From: Muribaculaceae bacterium Isolate-037 (Harlan)
GTDB taxonomy: Bacteria > Bacteroidota > Bacteroidia > Bacteroidales > Muribaculaceae
Length of the DNA stretch: 64,000 nucleotides
Assembly (NCBI GenBank): GCA_003762615.1
Contig: RIAZ01000006.1
Location: 1 to 64,000, forward strand
Reading direction: 5' to 3'
Shown piece after piece: positions 1 to 6,861 of this stretch. Every line of letters begins with the position of its first letter. The first letter of the stretch is position 1. Under the pieces are notes generated by a model. That model was not told where the DNA came from and ran no database searches. It was given only the letters and a program-made list of their open reading frames with translations. The position numbers and the translations under genes were made by a program.

Positions 1-366
1 TTAATGAATTATCCAAATTTTCAATGTACTATTTCGTCTCTGAAAACAAGAATTTCCAGCACGTGATTTTTATGTAAAATCCGGTGTTCTGGATGCCGTT
101 TTTCGGAACGTCAAACTGAACACCCTATTTAATAATATAACGCGTGAATATGAAAAATGACATTGTTGATTGAAAAGATTTTTTTAACATAGAAGTTTAG
201 ACAACTTCATATAGATTGAAAATATTCAGATTATTTCAAGAGATAAAAATTTTTTAATCCTTTGTAGTTATATTTCAAAAATTAGTAGTATATTTGCAAA
301 TATTTTCTATTGGAAAATATTGAATATGGTAAAATGTTATAGAAACAATCTTAAACAAAATAATCT
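1..366. other. AT-rich intergenic region, no gene seen
   Basis: No convincing reading frame is present. The only recognisable element is a Bacteroidetes-type promoter near the right end, at 261-296. The rest is AT-rich spacer, probably the end of an upstream intergenic region cut by the window edge. Confidence 0.6.
261..296 (+). promoter_or_regulatory. Candidate promoter of the CoA-disulfide reductase gene
   Basis: TATATTTG at 289-296 matches the Bacteroidetes -7 consensus TAnnTTTG. A TTTG at 261-264 could be the -33 element, but the 24-bp gap is longer than the usual 19-21. The gene's ATG lies about 75 bp downstream. Confidence 0.45.
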
Positions 367-372
367 TTGGAT

Positions 373-2829
373 ATGAAATTCGTCATAATTGGAGGAGTGG
401 CAGGTGGCGCGACCGCTGCGGCAAGAATACGTAGAAACATCGAGCAGGGGGAGATAATCCTTTTTGAAAAGGGTGATTATATCTCTTATGCCAATTGCGG
501 TCTGCCTTATTATATAGGTGGCGTGATTGCGGAGCGCGACAAACTTTTCGTGCAGACGCCCGATGCATTCGGCAAACGGTTTAATATCGACGTACGCACA
601 CGTTCGGAGGTGGTCGGAATCGATGTCAGAAATAAGAGCGTCAAAGTGCGTACTGCCGACGGACGTGAATATGAGGAGACGTATGACCGGCTGCTGCTGT
701 CGCCCGGTGCGTCGCCTGTGGTGCCGCCGCTCGCCGGAATAGGAAGCCGAGGCATATTTACGCTGCGTAACGTCAGCGACACCGATAAGATAAAAAGTTA
801 CATCACTTCCAATGACGTGAAGAGAGCCGTGATCGTCGGGGGTGGATTCATAGGTCTGGAGATGGCAGAGAACCTGAAACATGCCGGAATCGACGTGTCG
901 GTCGTGGAGATGGCAAATCAAGTGATGGGTCCGATCGATTATTCAATGGCGGCAATCGTGCATCAGCATCTGCAACAGAAAGGGGTAGGGCTCTATCTCG
1001 AACAGGCTGTTGAATCGTTTGTCGAGAGGGGTGGTACTCTCGACGTCAACTTCAAGTCGGGCATTACGCTGAATACGGATATGGTGATTCTATCCATAGG
1101 GGTACGTGCGGAGACGCGTCTTGCTGCAGATGCCGGATTGAAGTTGGGCGAGATGAGAGGGATATACGTGGATGAATACCTTCAGACTTCCGAGCCGGGG
1201 GTATATGCCGTAGGGGATGCCATAGAATATCCTCATCCGATCACCGGGAAACCGTGGCTCAATTTCCTCGCCGGACCAGCCAACCGTCAGGCGCGTATCG
1301 TGGCGGACAATATGACATTTGGTAACCACGTGAAATATGAAGGCTCTATCGGCACTTCGATAGCGAAGGTGTTTGACCTGACGGTAGCCGCTACCGGACT
1401 CCCTGCAAAACGGTTGAAGATGATGGGTATGCCTTACGCATCAGCCACGATACATCCCAACTCCCATGCCGGATACTATCCCGGTGCGATGCCGATGAGC
1501 ATAAAAGTGACCTTCTCGCCGAAGGATGGCAGGCTTTACGGCGCACAGATTGTAGGTTATGACGGAGTTGACAAGCGTGTGGATGAATTTGCACTCGTAA
1601 TCAAGAAGGGAGGCACCGTGCGCGACCTTACCGAGATAGAGCATGCCTACGCGCCGCCGTTCTCAGCAGCGAAAGACCCGGTGGCTCTTGCCGGATACGT
1701 GGCTGGGAATATACTTCAAGGGAAGATGCAGCCTATCTATTGGCGCGAGCTTAGGGATGCCGATCTCTCGAAAGTGACACTTATCGATGTGCGTACCCCC
1801 GATGAATATGCGTTGGGGAATCTGAAGGGATCTGTCAACATTCCTCTTGACGAGATGCGCGACCGACTCAGCGAGATTCCTACGGATCGTCCGGTGTATC
1901 TATATTGCGGTGTAGGTCTTCGCGGTTATCTTGCATCCAATATATTGAAGGGTAACGGATTCAAGGATGTGAGGAATCTGATAGGTGGATTGAAGACTTA
2001 TCGTGCCGCCACTGCCCCGATAGCAGCTCCCTCCGATAATGGTGGACCGCGTGGGGGTAAGTTGCAGGAGGCTGACGGAGGTGCTGCGGCTGTAGTTCAT
2101 AAGACTATGAAGGTGGATGCTTGCGGATTGCAGTGCCCCGGACCGATATTGAAGATGAAGAATACGATGGACGGACTCAGTGCGGGGGAACGTATTGAGG
2201 TGACGGCTACAGATGCCGGATTCCCGATAGATGCCGAATCATGGTGCCGCACCACTGGCAACCGTCTTATCTCCACATCCTCAAAGGCTGGCATATACAA
2301 CGTGGTCATAGAGAAAGGTGAGCCGCAGAGGGATGGTGTAGAAGGTGCGCGTCCGTCAGGAGATGGCAAGACCTTCATCCTCTTCAGCGATGATCTTGAC
2401 AAGGCTCTCGCCACGTTTGTGTTGGCAAACGGTGCGGCAGCCACAGGGAAGAGGGTCAGCATATTCTTCACGTTCTGGGGACTCAATGCCATAAAGAAGG
2501 AGAATAAACCGAAGGTGGAGAAAGACGTGTTCGGCAAGATGTTCGGGATGATGCTCCCGTCGAGCAGCAGGAAACTGTCCCTCTCCAAGATGAATATGGG
2601 TGGTGTCGGTTCGCGTATGATGCGCGGCATAATGAAGAGGAAGGGTATCGAGTCGCTTGAGTCGTTGCGCGAACAAGCGATAGCCAACGGAGTGGAGTTT
2701 ATAGCCTGTCAGATGTCGATGGACGTGATGGGGGTGAAGAGGGAGGAACTTCTCGACAATGTTGTCATCGGTGGTGTCGCTACCTATATGGATCGTGCAG
2801 TCGTTTCAAATGTGAACCTGTTTATCTGA
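373..2829 (+). CDS. CoA-disulfide/persulfide reductase with rhodanese, TusA and DsrE-like domains
   Basis: This is an FAD/NAD(P)-dependent disulfide reductase of the CoA-disulfide reductase type. The N-terminal dinucleotide fold (VIIGGVAGGA) is followed by the single catalytic cysteine of the family (SYANCGLPYY, Cys42). After roughly residue 450 comes a rhodanese domain (LIDVRTPDEY, active-site YCGVGLRG), then a TusA/SirA domain (DACGLQCPGP) and a C-terminal DsrE/DsrF-like domain (ACQMSMDVMG). Proteins with this domain set handle persulfide sulfur and reduce CoA or low-molecular-weight persulfides in the cytosol. A TTG at 367 is in frame, but ATG 373 gives the normal family N terminus. A MarR-like regulator follows after 51 bp, which suggests control of a sulfur or redox stress response. 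Confidence 0.9.
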   Translation: MKFVIIGGVAGGATAAARIRRNIEQGEIILFEKGDYISYANCGLPYYIGGVIAERDKLFVQTPDAFGKRFNIDVRTRSEVVGIDVRNKSVKVRTADGREYEETYDRLLLSPGASPVVPPLAGIGSRGIFTLRNVSDTDKIKSYITSNDVKRAVIVGGGFIGLEMAENLKHAGIDVSVVEMANQVMGPIDYSMAAIVHQHLQQKGVGLYLEQAVESFVERGGTLDVNFKSGITLNTDMVILSIGVRAETRLAADAGLKLGEMRGIYVDEYLQTSEPGVYAVGDAIEYPHPITGKPWLNFLAGPANRQARIVADNMTFGNHVKYEGSIGTSIAKVFDLTVAATGLPAKRLKMMGMPYASATIHPNSHAGYYPGAMPMSIKVTFSPKDGRLYGAQIVGYDGVDKRVDEFALVIKKGGTVRDLTEIEHAYAPPFSAAKDPVALAGYVAGNILQGKMQPIYWRELRDADLSKVTLIDVRTPDEYALGNLKGSVNIPLDEMRDRLSEIPTDRPVYLYCGVGLRGYLASNILKGNGFKDVRNLIGGLKTYRAATAPIAAPSDNGGPRGGKLQEADGGAAAVVHKTMKVDACGLQCPGPILKMKNTMDGLSAGERIEVTATDAGFPIDAESWCRTTGNRLISTSSKAGIYNVVIEKGEPQRDGVEGARPSGDGKTFILFSDDLDKALATFVLANGAAATGKRVSIFFTFWGLNAIKKENKPKVEKDVFGKMFGMMLPSSSRKLSLSKMNMGGVGSRMMRGIMKRKGIESLESLREQAIANGVEFIACQMSMDVMGVKREELLDNVVIGGVATYMDRAVVSNVNLFI

Positions 2830-2880
2830 ACTGTTTGAGAGTAAGGATTTGCATGAGTGGAAACTAAAAGTATTTTATGA

Positions 2881-3246
2881 ATGGAAAAGATTTCATGTAT
2901 ATGTAAGATGCGTCAGCTTTATCAGGCAATTTGCCGTCTGGAGACTGACCTTGTGGAATTATATGGCGTGACCCTTAACGAGGCGATGGTTATGTGCTGC
3001 ATCGGACATGAGCAACCGGCGGCGAAGGAGATTGCTCAGAGCGTAGGTATGAAGGTGTCGCATCTGTCGAAGGTGTTGCGTTCGATTGAGGAGAAGGGTT
3101 TTGTCAATAGAGAATTCGGAGATGCCGACCGGCGGTTGATGTGTTTTTCATTGACGGAACCTGCGCTATCGTTGCTTGGCAGGATAAGGTGCGATGGGTT
3201 GCCGGTGCCGGAATTACTGAGAGATTTTTTTGCGGAACATCACTGA
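2881..3246 (+). CDS. MarR-like winged-helix regulator, cysteine-rich
   Basis: A 121-residue protein with a winged-helix core of MarR type: an N-terminal dimerisation helix, then AAKEIAQSVGMKVSHLSKVLRSIEEKGFV as turn and recognition helix, and a wing with DADRRLMCFSLTE. It carries seven cysteines (positions 6, 8, 18, 39, 40, 88, 104), many for so small a regulator. It lies 51 bp after the persulfide reductase on the same strand, so it is probably cotranscribed. A redox or reactive-sulfur sensing role is an inference from the cysteines and the neighbour. A hairpin terminator follows at 3264. Confidence 0.8.
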   Translation: MEKISCICKMRQLYQAICRLETDLVELYGVTLNEAMVMCCIGHEQPAAKEIAQSVGMKVSHLSKVLRSIEEKGFVNREFGDADRRLMCFSLTEPALSLLGRIRCDGLPVPELLRDFFAEHH

Positions 3247-3263
3247 ATGTGTGTCATTGAGAG

Positions 3264-3305
3264 GCGGGTGCAGATGTATTTGAAACTGCACCCGCTGATT
3301 TTTTG
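3264..3305 (+). terminator. Intrinsic terminator after the MarR-like gene
   Basis: A perfect 10-bp stem (GCGGGTGCAG at 3264-3273, CTGCACCCGC at 3286-3295) with a 12-nt loop is followed by a T run. It starts 18 bp after the MarR-like stop codon. Confidence 0.85.
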
Positions 3306-3388
3306 AATATTACTTAATCCAAGAGGAAGTTTAAATAACTTCATATTGAACAAATTGATAAAAATATTGTTTTTTTATAAAAAAACTA

Positions 3389-3682
3389 ATGCGAAGAATA
3401 CTGCCCATAATACTAACGATGGTCATGTCGATATTTACTATCGGTGCAGATTGCTGTGGCATAAGCGAGATGTCGGCTGATGATATAGAAAGTGAGTGTT
3501 GCATCTGCATTGACCTTCCGCAAAGACAGAGTATCCGGAAAACGGTGATGTCAAGCTCCGCATACGGGTTGAAAGAGGGGTTAAGTGTCTCTTTACAGTT
3601 TAGCGGTGCGGAATTAAGCCATATCGTGCCGCGATATTCCAATTACACAAAACATAAGCGTTTTTGTGTGTATCGGTTATAA
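3389..3682 (+). CDS. Small exported protein of unknown function
   Basis: A 97-codon frame. The first 20 or so residues (MRRILPIILTMVMSIFTIGA) look like a signal peptide, followed by a cysteine-containing mature part (DCCGIS and ECCICIDLP). I do not recognise a family. The frame stands alone, after the MarR terminator and about 155 bp before the next gene. A frame of similar length lies antisense, so coding status rests on the signal-like N terminus. Confidence 0.5.
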   Translation: MRRILPIILTMVMSIFTIGADCCGISEMSADDIESECCICIDLPQRQSIRKTVMSSSAYGLKEGLSVSLQFSGAELSHIVPRYSNYTKHKRFCVYRL

Positions 3683-3836
3683 TGCCATCCCTGCTTATTA
3701 GGTCAGATGCTGAATGTCATGCCGTCTGCCTTTGCTTATTGAAATGATTTAAATCAAAATAAAAATATACATTAAAAGACACATTTAAAAGATGTCATTG
3801 GTATTTGGCATCCATTTATCAAAATAAAATTAAATC

Positions 3837-4877
3837 ATGGGATTATTATTGATTTACCTTATAGGAGCGTTGTCGCTCTCATTTTTATGTTCTGTTCTTG
3901 AGGCGGTGCTCCTTTCCACACCGATGTCATACATAAGTACTCTTGAGATGAAAAATCCACGTCTCGCGTCACTTATGAAACGCTACAAGTCGAATATTGA
4001 CCGACCTGTGTCGGCAATTCTTTCCCTCAACACTATAGCCCATACGATCGGTGCGGCAGGTGTTGGAGCGCAGGCGATCGAGTTATGGGGTGAGGCTGTT
4101 TTCGGTATCGTCTCTGCGGTGATGACATTTCTTATCCTTGTGCTTTCTGAAATTATCCCCAAGACTATCGGGGCATTCTATTGGCGTGATCTTGCGTTGA
4201 AGAGCACAGCTGTAATCCGTGTGCTTATCATCATTACCTATCCGTTGGTATGGCTGTCGGAACTCATCACCCGCTGGCTGACGCCAAAGGATGCGCCGGC
4301 ATCAGTGAGCCGCGATGAAGTGTCGGCCATGGTCAGCCTCGGAGTGGAGGAGGGTGTCTTCAAAGCTAAGGAATCAAAGGCGATACAGAGTCTTATACAT
4401 CTTGAAAGTGTTAAGGCTGCCGATATAATGACACCGCAGATAGTGGTGGAATCGGCAAACGCGTCAATGACGTGCCGCGAGATGTATGATGACAGACGTT
4501 TTACAAAGTCGCGGATTCCCGTTTATGACAGCGATGACGATTTCATCTCCGGTTACGTCCTCCGCAATGATGTGCTTGAAAAAGTGTCGGCAGACGACTT
4601 CGGATGTGTCCTTGACAGCCTGAAGCGGGAGATACTGCAATTTAAGGAGAATGAACCCGTGTCGAATATCTGGGAGCAGATGCTTGTGACAAAAGAACAT
4701 ATAGTGGCGATTACCGACGGCTACAGTTGCCTGCGGGGAATCATAACGATGGAAGACATAATAGAGACTATGCTTGGCATTGAGATTGTTGATGAGAATG
4801 AAAGTATTGTCGACATGCAGCTTTATGCTGTACAGTGCGCACAGGAGATGAGGAAGAGTCGGGAGACAAAGAGATAG
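3837..4877 (+). CDS. CNNM/CorC-type membrane protein (DUF21 + CBS pair)
   Basis: Membrane protein of 346 residues with an N-terminal DUF21 region: hydrophobic segments at about residues 1-25, 60-110 and 125-150, including the family segment LSEIIPKTIGAFYW. A cytosolic CBS-domain pair follows (LESVKAADIMTP... TKSRIPVYDSDDDFISGYVLRNDVL... GIITMEDIIETMLGIEIVDE). The family is linked to Mg2+/Co2+ transport or efflux and is often annotated as hemolysin. The C-terminal CorC_HlyC domain of longer relatives is absent, as in short CNNM proteins. It is probably unrelated to the polysaccharide locus that begins after it. Confidence 0.88.
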   Translation: MGLLLIYLIGALSLSFLCSVLEAVLLSTPMSYISTLEMKNPRLASLMKRYKSNIDRPVSAILSLNTIAHTIGAAGVGAQAIELWGEAVFGIVSAVMTFLILVLSEIIPKTIGAFYWRDLALKSTAVIRVLIIITYPLVWLSELITRWLTPKDAPASVSRDEVSAMVSLGVEEGVFKAKESKAIQSLIHLESVKAADIMTPQIVVESANASMTCREMYDDRRFTKSRIPVYDSDDDFISGYVLRNDVLEKVSADDFGCVLDSLKREILQFKENEPVSNIWEQMLVTKEHIVAITDGYSCLRGIITMEDIIETMLGIEIVDENESIVDMQLYAVQCAQEMRKSRETKR

Positions 4878-4898
4878 GTCTGCTGTCGGTATGGTGTG

Positions 4899-4929
4899 AT
4901 TGTGCCTTGTTTCCGGCTGCATATATTTG
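4899..4929 (+). promoter_or_regulatory. Candidate promoter of the tyrosine recombinase
   Basis: ATTG at 4899-4902, a 19-bp gap, then TATATTTG at 4922-4929 fits the Bacteroidetes -33/-7 pattern. The recombinase ATG is at 4987, leaving a leader of about 50 nt. Confidence 0.6.
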
Positions 4930-4986
4930 CAGTGAGAATATATGGCGGTTCCGATAGACTGACCGCATCATGAAAATAAGGAAACA

Positions 4987-6204
4987 ATGGCAACTATCAA
5001 GATTAAGATCAGATTCTCTAATGCCGGCACCAGTGCCGGACGTGTTGTGTATCAGGTGATCCATCGCCGGGTGATACGTCGTATCGCATCCGGAATATCA
5101 GTAAGGAAAGATATGTGGGAGGAGGCGACATCTCGCGTAGTGATGCCCCCGGATGCCATTGGCGATCTCGCCGTGGCAAACGAGATGAGAATCGCCAACA
5201 CCCGCATCGATGAGGACATGGAGGCGATTCGTAGCATAATCGACGGGTTGGAGGGGAGATACGGCGGGTATTCCGCAGATGACATTGTGGATGCCTTTCA
5301 GGCTCAGATAACCCCCATCCCTTTCCCCGACTTCATGGAGGAGGAGATATATCTAAAGGAGAAGAGCGGGAAGATGGGCACCGTGCGCACATATACCTCC
5401 GCGTTACGACGCTTGCGTGCTTTTGCCGCCGAGACGGGCTACGACATCAACATCATCACTGCCGATCTTATGGAGGAATACGAGTCGTGGCTCAGTCAGC
5501 GTGGCGTGGTCAACAATTCCATATCATTCTATATGCGGGCGTTGAGGGCAGTCTACTCCCGTATGGTGAAGACAGGTATGGTGCGCGAATGTCACCCCTT
5601 CGCCAACGTCTACACAGGGATTGCTAAGACGCGAAAACGTGCCATATCCGAGACCGACCTGCGGAAAGTGAGGATGCTCAATCTATCGGGCGACAACGCG
5701 CTGGAGATGGTGCGCGACATGTTTCTGCTCAGTTTCTATATGATGGGGATATCCTTCGTAGACATGGCATTCCTGAAAAAGACGGATATGCGTAATGAGG
5801 TGATAAGCTATTGCCGCGCCAAGACGGGGCAGAGCATCAACATCGGCGTCAACGCGAAGATACTCCACATGCTCGACAAGCATCCTTCGGCTACGGATTC
5901 TCCATATCTTCTACCAATCATCAGTGACCCGAAGGGCGACACGCGTAAGCAGTATCTCAACGCTTTGCGCGAGTTTAACAAGAAACTGAAGAAGATAGGG
6001 GAGAGGATAGGGCTTGCCGATAAGTTGACCACCTACACCAGCCGCCATTCATGGGCATCGATAGCACGCACGCGAAACGTGGAGCTGAGTGTGATCAGTG
6101 ACGCGCTCGGTCATCAGAGCGAGGCGACCACGCGCATCTACCTGGCTACGCTTGACACCGGACGTATCTCACGTGCCAACGACATCATCCTGCGCGGCTT
6201 CTGA
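4987..6204 (+). CDS. Tyrosine recombinase, candidate DNA invertase of the adjacent promoter segment
   Basis: A 405-residue site-specific tyrosine recombinase of the Bacteroidetes type: an N-terminal arm-binding region (1-110), a SAM-like core-binding domain (about 115-210) and a C-terminal catalytic domain. Visible catalytic residues are Lys279 (RAKTGQ), Arg353-His354 (TSRHSWAS), His376 (LGHQS) and Tyr385 (RIYLATL). At the usual first-arginine position there is Met253 (FYMMGISFVDM, where relatives often have RGMSFVDM); loss of that arginine is known in IntDOT. It has its own promoter and ends 181 bp before an inverted-repeat-bounded promoter segment. Single recombinases beside an invertible promoter usually act on it, so I infer it is the invertase. 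No tRNA or att site suggests an integrative element. Confidence 0.88.
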   Translation: MATIKIKIRFSNAGTSAGRVVYQVIHRRVIRRIASGISVRKDMWEEATSRVVMPPDAIGDLAVANEMRIANTRIDEDMEAIRSIIDGLEGRYGGYSADDIVDAFQAQITPIPFPDFMEEEIYLKEKSGKMGTVRTYTSALRRLRAFAAETGYDINIITADLMEEYESWLSQRGVVNNSISFYMRALRAVYSRMVKTGMVRECHPFANVYTGIAKTRKRAISETDLRKVRMLNLSGDNALEMVRDMFLLSFYMMGISFVDMAFLKKTDMRNEVISYCRAKTGQSINIGVNAKILHMLDKHPSATDSPYLLPIISDPKGDTRKQYLNALREFNKKLKKIGERIGLADKLTTYTSRHSWASIARTRNVELSVISDALGHQSEATTRIYLATLDTGRISRANDIILRGF

Positions 6205-6222
6205 CAGCCACACCACCACAGA

Positions 6223-6353
6223 AACGCGGAGAGCACAAAGTTTTTTAATTCCTTTGTGCTCTCCGCGTTCTTTGTGGTGAGTTTAACCGCAGAGAACACA
6301 GAGAGCGCAGAGAAATTATAAAAAACTCCGTGCTCTCCGCGTTCTTTGTGGTG
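6223..6353. repeat. Tandem long hairpins of a purine-rich repeat; likely terminator of the recombinase
   Basis: An 18-bp perfect inverted repeat (6223-6240 and 6252-6269) enclosing a T-rich loop begins 19 bp after the recombinase stop. A second, imperfect pair of the same family (left arm about 6285-6312, right arm about 6326-6353) follows. The units resemble CGCAGAG/CACAGAG repeats found between genes in many bacteria. Their place between recombinase and promoter segment would insulate the two, in both directions. Confidence 0.65.
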
Positions 6354-6385
6354 TAAAATCCACAAATGTTTGCCATTTTTGCCCG

Positions 6386-6408
6386 TCTCTAACTTAGAGT
6401 GGGGTATT
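6386..6408 (+). repeat. Left inverted repeat (IRL) of the putative invertible promoter segment
   Basis: A 23-bp arm that reappears in reverse complement at 6747-6769 with one mismatch (the A in GGTATT pairs against G in AATGCC). The arm contains an odd-length dyad, CTCTAA-C-TTAGAG, as expected for two recombinase half-sites. Confidence 0.85.
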
Positions 6409-6746
6409 GTGATTTAAATAACTGATAATTAAAATATTAAAAATTTATAAGTGCAACAAATGGTCAACAATTAAGGGAAATGGTCAACAAATTATGTACT
6501 TTTTCACGTCATATTTTTACTCTCAACGTTATTCTGATATTTTATATACCAACCCCTATATTCAGTCGAATAAATTCATGAGATTTAATTAATATTATTT
6601 TCTCATTAAGAAGATATGTCATTAATCATCAAATAAATAAGCAATAATAAATCAAAATTCACATAAATTCCAAATATAGGTTAATAAAAATTTTTGATTA
6701 AAATAAAATTTGTTCATATCAGCAGATTTTATTAATTTTGCCATGT
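6409..6746. promoter_or_regulatory. Putative invertible promoter segment (338 bp), in the ON orientation
   Basis: AT-rich, non-coding 338 bp between the two 23-bp inverted repeats. At its right end it carries a complete Bacteroidetes promoter facing the NusG-fusion gene. Inversion would turn this promoter toward the recombinase and its hairpins and leave the downstream operon without it. Bacteroides capsule loci are switched by inverted-repeat promoters upstream of upxY genes; this has the same layout. That it inverts in cells is inferred, not shown. Confidence 0.8.
6709..6740 (+). promoter_or_regulatory. Promoter inside the invertible segment, facing the NusG-fusion gene
   Basis: TTTG at 6709-6712, a 20-bp gap and TAATTTTG at 6733-6740 match the Bacteroidetes -33/-7 consensus exactly. 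The predicted start of transcription, about 6747, falls at the inner edge of the right inverted repeat, so flipping removes the promoter while leaving the RNA start inside the repeat. Confidence 0.85.
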
Positions 6747-6769
6747 AATGCCCCACTCTAAGTTAGAGA
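6747..6769 (-). repeat. Right inverted repeat (IRR) of the putative invertible promoter segment
   Basis: Reverse complement of the arm at 6386-6408 over 23 bp with a single mismatch. It is followed by a leader of 55-220 nt, depending on the start codon used by the next gene. Confidence 0.85.
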
Positions 6770-6783
6770 AGGACTAAGTTTGT

Positions 6784-6861
6784 ATGGGTAATACACTGAA
6801 AATGTGTATGTTCTGCCCTCACTATGCCATCGGGAAACCATTTCCCATCGGCAACACATAA
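6784..6861 (+). CDS. Possible 25-codon leader peptide
   Basis: ATG at 6784 opens MGNTLKMCMFCPHYAIGKPF..., ending TAA at 6861, the first reading frame of the phase-switched transcript. It overlaps the annotated start of the fusion gene in another frame and spans a GGGAAA-CCA-TTTCCC hairpin (6832-6846); a second hairpin, AGACC-TCAC-GGTCT, follows at 6876-6889. This could be a regulatory leader or chance; no homology is known to me. Confidence 0.25.
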   Translation: MGNTLKMCMFCPHYAIGKPFPIGNT

